From the NCBI GenBank assembly GCA_964626565.1, contig CAZVFX010000237.1:1-6087 (forward strand): DNA of 6,087 nt, given 5' to 3'. The stretch comes from CAZVFX01 sp964626565. GTDB taxonomy: Bacteria; Myxococcota_A; UBA9042; CAIXZC01. A model generated the notes under the pieces. The model was not told the origin of the DNA. It saw only the letters and a program-made list of their open reading frames with translations, and searched no databases. Position numbers and translations under genes: made by a program. Each line of letters opens with the position of its first letter. The stretch's first letter is position 1. Shown here one piece after another: positions 1 to 6,087 of this stretch.

Positions 1-4
1 GCGC

Positions 5-43
5 CCCCCCCCGCGCCCGGCGCTGCCGGGCGCGTGGGGGGGG
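5..43. repeat. Strong G/C inverted repeat (foldback)
   Basis: Arm 5-21 (eight C, then GCGCCCGGC) is the reverse complement of 25-43, apart from a two-base GT bulge at 34-35; the loop is the three bases GCT at 22-24. This gives 17 GC-rich base pairs around a tiny loop. There is no T-run after it (GGGCCCGAAC follows), so it is not a standard intrinsic terminator. It could be a real structured element, or a foldback or homopolymer artefact at a contig end. Confidence 0.7.
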
Positions 44-134
44 CCCGAACCCGACTTCGCACAAGGCTACGTCGGGCGCTGCCAAGCTAGCCCCCCTTCG
101 GCCGTCGCTCGACCTTCGGTCATTGCTCCGGCCA

Positions 135-152
135 CTTCCCCCGGGGGGGAAG
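135..152. repeat. Short G/C palindrome
   Basis: CTTCCCCC at 135-142 pairs with GGGGGAAG at 145-152 around a GG loop. It lies about 50 bases upstream of the radical SAM start. No function can be assigned. It is recorded because it is the second G/C homopolymer palindrome in 150 bases. Confidence 0.5.
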
Positions 153-202
153 AAACCTCTTCGGCCACCACCCGATCCGATCCCTCTGACGGCTCGACAG
201 GC

Positions 203-1528
203 ATGGGCCTGTCGCGTGTTGAGCACGTCGACTCCTGGCTTGTGGCCAGATTGTCGACGATGGCTCCCGGACAGCGGGAGACGATCTCGGGCCGGTATCC
301 CGTGGTGTGGCTGGGCGCTGCTCCTCAGGCGGAGCTCGAGCCGCCGGTGGTGCCGTGGCGGTTGGTGGACCTGCTGAAAGGCAAGGGTGCGCGGATGCAC
401 TCGTACGACATCGCGGCCGCGTTGAACCAGGGGGGCTGGTCGCTGACCTATGAGAAGACTCCGGACGTTCCGCCCGAGTGGTACTACGAGCGGTTGGGCA
501 CCGCGTTTATTCTGTCCACGTGCCCTGCATCCTGCGTCATGTGCAGTGTGCGAAAGCTGTATGCCGATCGCATGACGCCGCTGCCCACCGTGTATCGTAT
601 CCTCGAAGAGTTCAGGCTGTGCGGCTACACCCGGGTGGACTATTTTGGCGGTGAGCCGACGGTGCGGGACGATCTTGCCGAGATCATCTACTATGCGACC
701 ACCCTGGATTGTTATTCGGACATCATTACCAACGGGATCCCCCTGACCAGTGAAGTGGCGGCCAAGATCGCCAAGGCGGGGCTTTCGTTATGCATGGTGT
801 CGCTGGACGCCCCGGACCCTGAGGCCCACGACACGATCCGCGGCGTGCCCGGGGGCTACGACATGGCCTTGTCGGGTCTCAATGCCATTCTGGAGCAGCC
901 GGGCGTCGAGGTGAACATCGACACTGTGATCCTGGCCCAGAACTACAAGATCATGCATCGGCAGGCGGAACTGGCAGCCAAGATCGGGGCGACCCACGTG
1001 AACTTCTTCTTCTGCGTGTGCGGGCCTATCGCCGCGCCCAAGCCCATGTGGTTGACCGCGGAGCAGCTCACCGAGTTTCATTCCGAGGTGCTGCCGAAAA
1101 TCAGGGAAACGGTGGAGAGGTGCGGCATCACGTTTACCCTGTCCCCTGACCTGCCGGAAGATCCGGACGAAGCTGCGGAGCACATCAAGCGCATCTCCTC
1201 CGGCGTCTACAACCCCTTCTTCGACGAACCGGACCTGTGCGCCGGCCCCGACGACGAGGTGTACATCACCTTGGAAGGGGATGTCTATCCCTGTACTTCC
1301 CCTACCATACTCGAAACCGAGCATGTGGTAGGCAACATCTTCGAGAAATCCCTCATCGAGATCCTGCGGGACCAACCCATGGACGAATTCCGCCAGGTCG
1401 CGGGTCATGTCGACGCTTGCCGCATGTGCTTTCGCTGCCACATCGAGCCGCGTATCGAAACTCGGTTTGAAGATGCTCGCCTGCAATTGAAGGACCGGTT
1501 GAGAGACGAATGGAAAAAGCAAAGCTAG
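203..1528 (+). CDS. Radical SAM protein with SPASM-like C-terminal cluster
   Basis: A 441-residue radical S-adenosylmethionine enzyme of unknown substrate. The SAM [4Fe-4S] site is the CX3CX2C motif C107-C111-C114. It is followed by the SAM-contacting GGEP motif (149-152) and a SLDAP...HDTIRG segment (200-214) typical of the radical SAM TIM barrel. The C-terminus has a SPASM-type half-site, C346-X12-G359-X4-C364, and then C406-X2-C409-X2-C412, which is shorter than the usual seven-Cys SPASM set. It therefore probably carries at least one auxiliary Fe-S cluster. SPASM relatives modify peptides or enzymes, or act in cofactor pathways, but no precursor peptide or partner gene is visible here. 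ATG 203 is the first start in the frame but has only a poor ribosome site. ATG 395 (Met65) has AAGGG seven bases upstream and would give a 377-residue protein that keeps the whole catalytic core. Codons 1-64 do show G/C-biased third positions, so the longer form is kept. Family assignment is firm; start and function are uncertain. Confidence 0.88.
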   Translation: MGLSRVEHVDSWLVARLSTMAPGQRETISGRYPVVWLGAAPQAELEPPVVPWRLVDLLKGKGARMHSYDIAAALNQGGWSLTYEKTPDVPPEWYYERLGTAFILSTCPASCVMCSVRKLYADRMTPLPTVYRILEEFRLCGYTRVDYFGGEPTVRDDLAEIIYYATTLDCYSDIITNGIPLTSEVAAKIAKAGLSLCMVSLDAPDPEAHDTIRGVPGGYDMALSGLNAILEQPGVEVNIDTVILAQNYKIMHRQAELAAKIGATHVNFFFCVCGPIAAPKPMWLTAEQLTEFHSEVLPKIRETVERCGITFTLSPDLPEDPDEAAEHIKRISSGVYNPFFDEPDLCAGPDDEVYITLEGDVYPCTSPTILETEHVVGNIFEKSLIEILRDQPMDEFRQVAGHVDACRMCFRCHIEPRIETRFEDARLQLKDRLRDEWKKQS

Positions 1529-1601
1529 CCGCGTAGCTTGGGCGGCCTTGGGCTGACCGCACCGTTATCAATAGAGACTTTCACACACACAAGCACGCTC
1601 C
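1529..1601. other. Intergenic spacer before the toxin-antitoxin promoter
   Basis: A short non-coding spacer, locally less GC-rich (a CA-repeat stretch near 1581-1591) than the flanking genes. A six-base inverted repeat, AAGCTA/TAGCTT, brackets the radical SAM stop codon (1522-1539) but has no T-run, so no convincing terminator separates the two units. Confidence 0.5.
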
Positions 1602-1630
1602 TTGACATGACGCCGACCCAGAGTTAGAGT
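1602..1630 (+). promoter_or_regulatory. Predicted sigma70-type promoter of vapBC
   Basis: TTGACA at 1602-1607 matches the -35 consensus exactly. After a 17-base spacer, TAGAGT at 1625-1630 matches four of six -10 positions. The start of transcription would fall near 1637, leaving a leader of roughly 27 bases before the antitoxin ATG. The -10 hexamer overlaps the first copy of the direct repeat described separately, as expected for an autorepressed toxin-antitoxin operon. Confidence 0.72.
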
Positions 1631-1653
1631 ATTACCGGTAAGAGTATTACCGG
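1626..1653. promoter_or_regulatory. Probable VapB/VapBC operator: direct repeats with central palindrome
   Basis: AGAGTATTACCGG occurs twice, at 1626-1638 and 1641-1653, with a 15-base period. A perfect ten-base palindrome, TTACCGGTAA, lies at 1632-1641 across the junction. The block begins inside the -10 hexamer and runs to the ribosome site of the antitoxin gene, so a bound protein would block RNA polymerase. AbrB/MazE-fold antitoxins are known to bind palindromic or repeated operators in their own promoters, and more tightly when complexed with toxin. The repeats are seen directly; their role is inferred. Confidence 0.7.
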
Positions 1654-1658
1654 GGAGG
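1652..1658 (+). promoter_or_regulatory. Ribosome binding site of vapB
   Basis: GGGGAGG lies five bases before ATG 1664, a strong Shine-Dalgarno sequence that fixes the antitoxin start. Its first two bases belong to the second operator repeat. Confidence 0.75.
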
Positions 1659-1663
1659 CCGTC

Positions 1664-1897
1664 ATGCGCATAACTTCCAAGGGCCAGGTAACGATTCCGA
1701 TTCATATTCGTGAGCAGTTCGGATTTCTGCCCCACACCCACGTGGAGTTTGTGGTGGAAGGGGACCAGGTGGTGGTGCAGAAGATCCTCAATCATCCCCG
1801 TGACCGGGGCCGCTGGATCGTGGAGCATTTGGCGGGCAGGGGGACAGGGAAGTTGACGACAGACGAGATCATGGCGCTGACGCGGGGACAGGACTGA
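1664..1897 (+). CDS. vapB: VapB-type antitoxin, AbrB/MazE fold
   Basis: A 77-residue antitoxin of a type II toxin-antitoxin pair. Residues 2-45 form a swapped-hairpin AbrB/MazE/SpoVT DNA-binding domain: the opening RITSKGQVTIP and the later VEFVVEGDQVVVQK are family hallmarks. Residues 46-77, including LTTDEIMALTRG, resemble the extended C-terminal tail that such antitoxins wrap over the PIN toxin to block its active site. The N-terminal domain would dimerise and bind the repeated operator just upstream. The start is fixed by a strong GGGGAGG site. The stop overlaps the toxin start by one base (TGATG), so the two are translationally coupled, with antitoxin made first. The family call is secure. 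The vapB name rests on the pairing with a PIN toxin rather than with a MazF or other toxin. Confidence 0.92.
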   Translation: MRITSKGQVTIPIHIREQFGFLPHTHVEFVVEGDQVVVQKILNHPRDRGRWIVEHLAGRGTGKLTTDEIMALTRGQD

Positions 1898-2301
1898 TGA
1901 GCGGAATTCTCGTCGACAGTAACGTACTGCTCGACCTGTGCACCAGGGATCCGAAGTGGTGGGAGTGGTCGTCTCGGATGATTGAAGACTGCGGAGGGAG
2001 CAGTATCCTCGTCATAAATCCCATAATCTACTCCGAGGTATCGGTTCACTTCTCCACCGTTGAAGAGATGGACGAGGCGTTTCCAGAGTCAGCTTTTGTC
2101 AGAGCGCCGCTGCCCTGGGATGCCGGCTTTCTGGCGGGAAGGTGCTTTCAAAAATACCGCCGGCGTGGCGGGGCGCGGCGATCGCCGTTGCCTGATTTCT
2201 ATATCGGGGCGCACGCGGCGGTGAAACGACTGACGTTGCTGACCCGTGATGCTCGGCGCTACAAGACCTACTTTCCCACCTTGGAATTGATAACTCCCTG
2301 A
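1897..2301 (+). CDS. vapC: VapC-type PIN-domain ribonuclease toxin
   Basis: A 134-residue PIN-domain protein, the usual VapC size. The acidic metal-binding residues expected of the fold are all present: D7 in ILVDSNVLLDL, E47 in IIYSEVS, D100 in PLPDFYIGAHAAV and D118 in LLTRDARRY. With Mg or Mn, VapC toxins cleave RNA, commonly initiator tRNA, other tRNAs or the rRNA sarcin-ricin loop; the target of this one cannot be read from sequence. A basic loop before the third acid (RRRGGARR, 88-95) may contact RNA. The ATG overlaps the antitoxin stop by one base, and GGGGA lies eight bases upstream inside the antitoxin gene. The catalytic set is intact, so the toxin is probably functional. Its last 34 bases overlap the convergent tsaE gene. 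Confidence 0.92.
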   Translation: MSGILVDSNVLLDLCTRDPKWWEWSSRMIEDCGGSSILVINPIIYSEVSVHFSTVEEMDEAFPESAFVRAPLPWDAGFLAGRCFQKYRRRGGARRSPLPDFYIGAHAAVKRLTLLTRDARRYKTYFPTLELITP

Positions 2302-2825
2302 GTAGTCTCTTCAAGCAACTCCTCGCTTTTCGGGCCGCCTGCCAGCAGCACAAATCTGCGCGAGTGTTCGCCCGTGATCTCGATGTTGATGGTCAAGGCG
2401 TCTTCGGGAAAAGCTTCAGGGAACGTATCGAACCACTCGACCACGAGCGCGCCGCCGGAATCCAGAAGGTCGGCGAGGGCGAGGCCCTCCAGCTCTTCCG
2501 GATCTTCGATGCGGTAGAGGTCGAGGTGGTAGAGGTCAAGTTCCGGCCCATTGTAGATGTTGAGGATGGTGAAGGTGGGGCTGTTGACCACAGTTGTTGA
2601 CGGAATGCCGGCCCCGGTAGCGATGGCCCGGGTCAGCGCGGTCTTGCCCGCACCCAGGCGTCCGATCAGGCCGACAATGTCTCCCGAGCCGAGGGCTCGG
2701 CCCAGGGCCAATCCGAATTTTTCGGTGGCGGCCTCGTCTCCAACCTCCACTATGCGCTGCCGTGACTCCAAAATCTCTTCCCTCGTCAATTTGCGGCGGC
2801 CCGCGTTTGCAGTTAACCTTTCCAT
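2268..2825 (-). CDS. tsaE: TsaE, ATPase of the tRNA t6A-modification complex
   Basis: The P-loop ATPase (formerly YjeE) that works with TsaB and TsaD. It drives transfer of the threonylcarbamoyl group to A37 of ANN-decoding tRNAs in the cytoplasm. Numbered from the chosen ATG (185 residues), the family marks are the Walker A motif GRLGAGKT (55-62), the switch segment NSPTFTI (81-87), HLDLYR (100-105) and the VVEWFD segment with E130-W131. ATG 2825 is preferred because AAGGG precedes it by nine bases on this strand. An in-frame TTG at 2849 has no ribosome site and would reach closer to the divergent gene. At 185 residues it is longer than the roughly 150-residue bacterial norm, with about 25 extra residues before the core and a hydrophilic tail. 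The gene faces vapC and overlaps its 3' end; tsaB and tsaD are not in this window. Confidence 0.93.
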   Translation of the reverse strand: MERLTANAGRRKLTREEILESRQRIVEVGDEAATEKFGLALGRALGSGDIVGLIGRLGAGKTALTRAIATGAGIPSTTVVNSPTFTILNIYNGPELDLYHLDLYRIEDPEELEGLALADLLDSGGALVVEWFDTFPEAFPEDALTINIEITGEHSRRFVLLAGGPKSEELLEETTQGVINSKVGK

Positions 2826-2874
2826 AGCAGAAAGCCCTTGTTCCGACAAGGGGCGGAAGTATGCGGAGGACGCG
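2826..2874. promoter_or_regulatory. Divergent intergenic region between tsaE and the lipoprotein gene
   Basis: Only 49 bases separate the two divergent start codons, and both ribosome sites lie within them (AAGGG for tsaE at 2835-2839 on the minus strand; GGAGG for the lipoprotein gene at 2865-2869). I found no convincing -35/-10 pair for either gene here, so promoters probably lie inside the opposing coding regions or use non-sigma70 signals. A TTGT-TCCG-ACAA inverted repeat (2839-2850) sits in the middle. Confidence 0.5.
2865..2869 (+). promoter_or_regulatory. Ribosome binding site fixing the lipoprotein start
   Basis: GGAGG lies five bases before ATG 2875. It decides the start: the reading frame is open further upstream to 2557, but that extension lies antisense inside tsaE, while ATG 2875 opens directly onto a lipoprotein signal peptide. 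Confidence 0.8.
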
Positions 2875-5800
2875 ATGAAGACAAGAATTGCAGTGATACT
2901 AAGCGGTTGCCTGCTGGTACTTTTTGCGGGCGCTATATCGGCTTGTTCCAGTTCTTCCTCGGAAGGCCCGACCCTGATTCTGGACGGCGCGGGGTGGGAT
3001 GTCTGGCCGGGCGACCACCTGGGCGGCGACGGTGCGCTGCCCGACGGCTATTCAAAAGGCGACGGCGCAGGCCCCGACGGGGCCGACCCCGACTCCTGGC
3101 CCGACGCCTCACTCGATTCCGCACCCGATGTTGATCTGGACCTGCCGCCGGAAGTTGTTGAATGCAAAGAGGCTGGGGATTGCGAGGACCTGCACGGCCC
3201 GCCTCCCATTTGCCAGGCTCATCTGTGTGAGGCGGGCGGCTGCGATCTGGTCCCGGTCGCGGACGGAACGCTTTGCAACGACGGCGACCAGTGCAGTCAT
3301 CCCGATGAATGCGTGGCCGGCGCATGTGTCTCCGGCGACAAGATCTGCGATTGCGCCACCGTGGCGGATTGCGATCCCTACCAGGATGAAGATGTGTGCA
3401 ACGGAGAGTACGACTGCATCGACGGCTCCTGCCAGATCGTGCCGGACAGTGTGGTGGAATGTGAAGATAACCCGGATGACTGCATCCTGGTGACCTGCCA
3501 ACCTGCCACCGGTGAGTGCTTGGAAGAGTCGCTGCCCGACGATGACGGTTGTGATGATGGCGACTTGTGCACCCTGGATGATCATTGCCAGGAGGGCGAG
3601 TGCCTGTCGGAGCCGGTTGTTTGTGACGATGACGATCTGTGTACGGAAGACGCGTGCGAGGCGGACAGCGGCGAGTGTGTTTTTGTTGCTGTTGCTTGCG
3701 ACGATGGCGACGAGTGCACCATAGAGCAATGTGATCCCGCGATAGGCGAGTGCGTGTCCACGCCGCTGTGCGACGACGGGGACCTCTGCACTGTGGATAG
3801 CTGTCAGTTGACCGATGAGGGTCCTGAGTGCAGCCATGTTCCCGCTGATATCGGGGATGGCGATCTGTGCACGGTGGATTCCTGCGATCCAACGACCGGG
3901 GAGGTGTCGTTTGAGCCGGTGGACTGCGATGACGGACTCAAGTGCACCAACGACTTCTGCGACCCAGTGGATGGTGCGTGTTATTGGACGGCGGTGGAGT
4001 GCGAGGATGGCGATGCTTGCACTGTCGACGCTTGTTCGGTGGATAGCGGGGAATGCGCCCACGAGGCAGCGGATTGTGACGACGGGGATGCCTGCACCGA
4101 CGATAGCTGTAACGCCGCGACCGGTTGTCAGAACCAGCCGATCGTATGCGACGACGGCAACGGCTGCACCGACGATCTGTGCGACCCTGCCGCGGGGTGC
4201 TTGAATCCCTGGAATGAGGCTGCCTGCGACGATGATCTCGGCTGCACCAAGGATGACCAGTGCGTGGAGGGTGAGTGCCAGGGTGTGCCGTTGGACTGCG
4301 AAGATGACAACGTGTGCACGGAAGACGTGTGCGCCGAAGGGATGGGCTGTATCTACCTGTACCCGGAGTTGCCCTGTGAGGATGGGGATGCGTGCACCGG
4401 GGGCGACATGTGCAGCAACGGCCTTTGCGAACCTGGCGGCCCGGTGGACTGCGATGACGGCAATCCGTGCAGCTTGGATTCCTGCGACCCTGCCACCGGA
4501 TGTATCAACGAGCCGGGAGGCGGCGCGTGCGATGACGGGAATTTGTGCACTGAGGACGACTGGTGTGCAGGGGGCAAGTGCCTGGGGTCGATTGTCAATT
4601 GCGACGACGGCAACGGCTGTACTGCGGATTCGTGCGCTCCGGGGTCGGGTTGCCTCAACGAGCCCCTGTCTGGCGTTTCGTGCCAGGACGGTGAAGTGTG
4701 CACGGTGGGCGACGAGTGTGCCGCGGGCGAGTGTGTGTCCGGCCCGGAGGTGTGCGTCGCATGCGAGGGTAAGGAGTCGGGCGAGGGCTGTGATGACGGG
4801 CAGGCTTCCACGGCCGGCGACCTGTGTGTCGAGGGGAAATGCCTGGGCTGGACGCTGGCTCAATACGATGCTCCCGGCCTTCCCGAAATGACTGCTTTTG
4901 TCGACGTGGACCATGCATCCGGCAGTTTCCTGGCCGTGGGCCATAGTTCAGGTGGCGACGGTGCACCCGTGACCGCCTGGGCCGTGACCCTGGAAGCGGG
5001 AGAGGTCGCCAAGTACCATGTGGACAGCGAACGAACCGATGTTGTCTTTACCCGGGTTTCCAACAACCTGGCCGCGGGAGTAGCTCAAGGCACTCTGAAG
5101 GCGTCCTTCTTTGATGGCGCCGCCTGGGAGCAGGACCAGATTCTGGAGGAGACTCTGGAAGGCTTGACGCCTCATTTTGGAACTCTCGGAGACATGTGGG
5201 GAGCGCGCCTCAAGCACAAGGCGGTGGCCGGCAAAGACGAGGACCTGTATCTGTTGGCCGGGCGCAGTTTTGGCAACGCCAAGGCGGTAGCGCGTCACTG
5301 CACGCGGACCTCATCGGGCGGCGCCATCACCTGGGACTGCCCAAAGATGGCCATTGCCGAGTACGAAGCGTTCGAGCACCCTCGTGGCGTGTGGGGTGTG
5401 GTTGCACCCCCGGCTCCATGCGCTGATTCCGAGTCTTGCACAATGGCTTTCCAGCAGGCGTTCATGGTGGCCAACGGGTCGAGCGGTGCGCAGGCTACCC
5501 CGTACCTGGACTGGTACGAGGCAGCCGGCCTGGACGTCTGGTCGTGGAACGTCGGTTCTCCTAGTGATCTCTGGGACACCAGCGACTGGACCGCAATTGC
5601 GGGGAGCGGCGCCGACGAGGTGTGGGCAGTGGGTACGGGCGGGCTCCTGTCCCGCCATGACTGGGCCCAGCCCGAGGGCGGCGATCCCCAGATCGTGGGG
5701 CTGCCTATTGCCGGTGCGGATGAACTTCAATTCCGCGCGGTGGTGCTGTCTGACGGTTTTCTATTCGCCGCAGGTGAGCGGGACGAGGAGTTCCAGCAGA

Positions 5801-6057
5801 ACGGGCAGGCATTCGTCAAACGAACCCTTTTTGTGGTCGCCCATGATCTGGCGGAGCCGGTGGGTATCGATTCGTCCTGGAGCTATCACGCTTTGCACGA
5901 GGCGACCGCGCCCTGCGGTGCCGACTGCGCTACTACGGCTGTGGAACTGGGTGAGATTTCCGGGGCCGCGGCGTCTGGGGGTCAGGTGTACCTCGTCGGC
6001 TCTGCCGGCACCGGCCCGGCCGCGACCAAGGGGGGGGTCTTCTTTCTGCAGATGTGA
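2875..6057 (+). CDS. Large Cys-rich repeat lipoprotein with C-terminal propeller-like domain
   Basis: A 1060-residue predicted surface lipoprotein; no specific function recognised. Residues 1-23 are a type II signal peptide (basic MKTR, a hydrophobic core, lipobox I-S-A before C24). Ser at the position after the lipid Cys suggests outer-membrane sorting. Residues 25-96 are a Ser run and an Asp/Gly/Pro-rich, probably disordered spacer. Residues 97-656 carry 86 cysteines, an even number, in about 19 repeats of the form C-D-D-G-x-x-C-T-x-D-x-C...G-x-C. These resemble the Dictyostelium CTDC extracellular repeat (Dicty_CTDC) and the repeats common in myxobacterial surface proteins. A different six-Cys module, with a DVCNGEYDC core, lies at 158-186. 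Residues 670-1060 are nearly Cys-poor and rich in short strands such as FLAVGH, LYLLAG, EVWAVG and VYLVG, like BNR/Kelch-type beta-propellers; six Cys there form three closely spaced pairs. The likely role is adhesion, recognition or matrix structure at the cell surface. The Asp density could allow calcium binding, but that is inference. The gene is transcribed divergently from tsaE. Confidence 0.88.
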   Translation: MKTRIAVILSGCLLVLFAGAISACSSSSSEGPTLILDGAGWDVWPGDHLGGDGALPDGYSKGDGAGPDGADPDSWPDASLDSAPDVDLDLPPEVVECKEAGDCEDLHGPPPICQAHLCEAGGCDLVPVADGTLCNDGDQCSHPDECVAGACVSGDKICDCATVADCDPYQDEDVCNGEYDCIDGSCQIVPDSVVECEDNPDDCILVTCQPATGECLEESLPDDDGCDDGDLCTLDDHCQEGECLSEPVVCDDDDLCTEDACEADSGECVFVAVACDDGDECTIEQCDPAIGECVSTPLCDDGDLCTVDSCQLTDEGPECSHVPADIGDGDLCTVDSCDPTTGEVSFEPVDCDDGLKCTNDFCDPVDGACYWTAVECEDGDACTVDACSVDSGECAHEAADCDDGDACTDDSCNAATGCQNQPIVCDDGNGCTDDLCDPAAGCLNPWNEAACDDDLGCTKDDQCVEGECQGVPLDCEDDNVCTEDVCAEGMGCIYLYPELPCEDGDACTGGDMCSNGLCEPGGPVDCDDGNPCSLDSCDPATGCINEPGGGACDDGNLCTEDDWCAGGKCLGSIVNCDDGNGCTADSCAPGSGCLNEPLSGVSCQDGEVCTVGDECAAGECVSGPEVCVACEGKESGEGCDDGQASTAGDLCVEGKCLGWTLAQYDAPGLPEMTAFVDVDHASGSFLAVGHSSGGDGAPVTAWAVTLEAGEVAKYHVDSERTDVVFTRVSNNLAAGVAQGTLKASFFDGAAWEQDQILEETLEGLTPHFGTLGDMWGARLKHKAVAGKDEDLYLLAGRSFGNAKAVARHCTRTSSGGAITWDCPKMAIAEYEAFEHPRGVWGVVAPPAPCADSESCTMAFQQAFMVANGSSGAQATPYLDWYEAAGLDVWSWNVGSPSDLWDTSDWTAIAGSGADEVWAVGTGGLLSRHDWAQPEGGDPQIVGLPIAGADELQFRAVVLSDGFLFAAGERDEEFQQNGQAFVKRTLFVVAHDLAEPVGIDSSWSYHALHEATAPCGADCATTAVELGEISGAAASGGQVYLVGSAGTGPAATKGGVFFLQM
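2962..3162 (+). other. Acidic Asp/Gly/Pro spacer region of the lipoprotein
   Basis: Codes for residues 30-96 of the lipoprotein, dominated by Asp, Gly, Pro and Ala with only one Lys (K61) and a single His (H48). It has low complexity and no cysteine until C97, and probably acts as a flexible stalk that holds the folded part away from the membrane. Such spacers straight after the lipid anchor are common in myxobacterial-type lipoproteins. Confidence 0.7.
3274..4842 (+). repeat. About 19 tandem CTDC-like cysteine repeats
   Basis: Codes for residues 134-656. Units begin at Cys 134, 196, 226, 250, 275, 299, a degenerate one at 326, then 351, 376, 401, 425, 451, 475, 501, 526, 552, 576, 603 and a degenerate last one at 639. 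Two classes are visible. Class A has four residues between the second and third Cys (C-T-x-D-x-C). Class B has five there and always four between the third and fourth (xxGx). Within class A the third-to-fourth spacing is six residues in most units from 196 to 394 (one has eight) and five in every unit from 401 onward. Units from 451 to 620 alternate B-A-B-A-B-A-B. DNA identity between units is modest apart from short exact matches, so the array is old rather than freshly amplified. Confidence 0.85.
4882..6054 (+). other. Propeller-like C-terminal domain of the lipoprotein
   Basis: Codes for residues 670-1060. At least five short hydrophobic strands of the type (L/V/F)xxxG recur: SFLAVGH, LYLLAG, DEVWAVGTGG, FLFAAGE and VYLVGSAG. 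Each is followed by a Gly-rich or polar turn. WAVGTGG followed by LLSRHD is the pattern of BNR-like propeller blades in myxobacterial proteins. Blade number cannot be fixed by eye (six or seven seem likely). No catalytic motif was recognised. Confidence 0.55.
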
Positions 6058-6087
6058 GCTCTTCAGACCTCTGCCTCCCGGGCCTAC
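6058..6087. other. Right edge after the lipoprotein stop
   Basis: Only 30 bases follow the TGA. No hairpin with a T-run, and so no terminator, is visible before the window ends. Confidence 0.5.

Larger units (their letters stand above)
1..202. other. Gene-free left edge, very GC-rich
   Basis: I see no supportable gene start here. The frame of the downstream radical SAM gene stays open through this stretch to the window edge, but the encoded residues (runs of Pro, Ser, Ala, Thr) look like non-coding GC-rich sequence and no ATG, GTG or TTG occurs in that frame before 203. The stretch holds two palindromes built on G/C homopolymers (5-43 and 135-152) and a short repeated CTTCGGCC word. No convincing promoter was found. 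A longer gene entering from the left in the radical SAM frame cannot be strictly excluded. Confidence 0.5.

Overview
The window is GC-rich, densely coding bacterial DNA. It most resembles a deltaproteobacterial lineage of the Myxococcota/Bradymonadota type. That placement rests mainly on the large secreted lipoprotein, whose Asp/Gly/Pro-rich linker, CDDGxxCTxDxC cysteine repeats and WAVG-type propeller strands are typical of cell-surface proteins from those groups. It is an inference from protein style; no marker gene settles it.

Layout from left to right. Positions 1-202 hold no supportable gene but contain two G/C homopolymer palindromes, one a strong foldback at the very edge. A radical SAM protein with a SPASM-like C-terminus follows (203-1528, +); no substrate peptide or partner gene is visible beside it. 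After a short intergenic stretch comes a compact type II toxin-antitoxin operon: an AbrB/MazE-fold VapB antitoxin (1664-1897, +) and a PIN-domain VapC toxin (1897-2301, +). It has a good sigma70-type promoter and a direct-repeat/palindrome operator over the -10 region. The toxin gene converges on, and overlaps by 34 bp, the tRNA-modification gene tsaE (2268-2825, -). Fifty bases beyond the tsaE start a very large lipoprotein gene (2875-6057, +, 1060 aa) runs divergently and fills the rest of the window.

The genes do not form one pathway. tsaE is a conserved housekeeping gene for the t6A tRNA modification. The VapBC module looks like an accessory insertion between the radical SAM gene and tsaE. 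The lipoprotein is probably an outer-membrane-anchored surface protein: a type II signal peptide, an acidic disordered spacer, about 19 disulfide-rich CTDC-like repeats (two structural classes, strictly alternating near the C-terminal end), then a roughly 390-residue region that looks like a beta-propeller. The most interesting signals are the organisation of those repeats, including one unit that lost its first and last cysteine together, and the operator layout of the toxin-antitoxin promoter.
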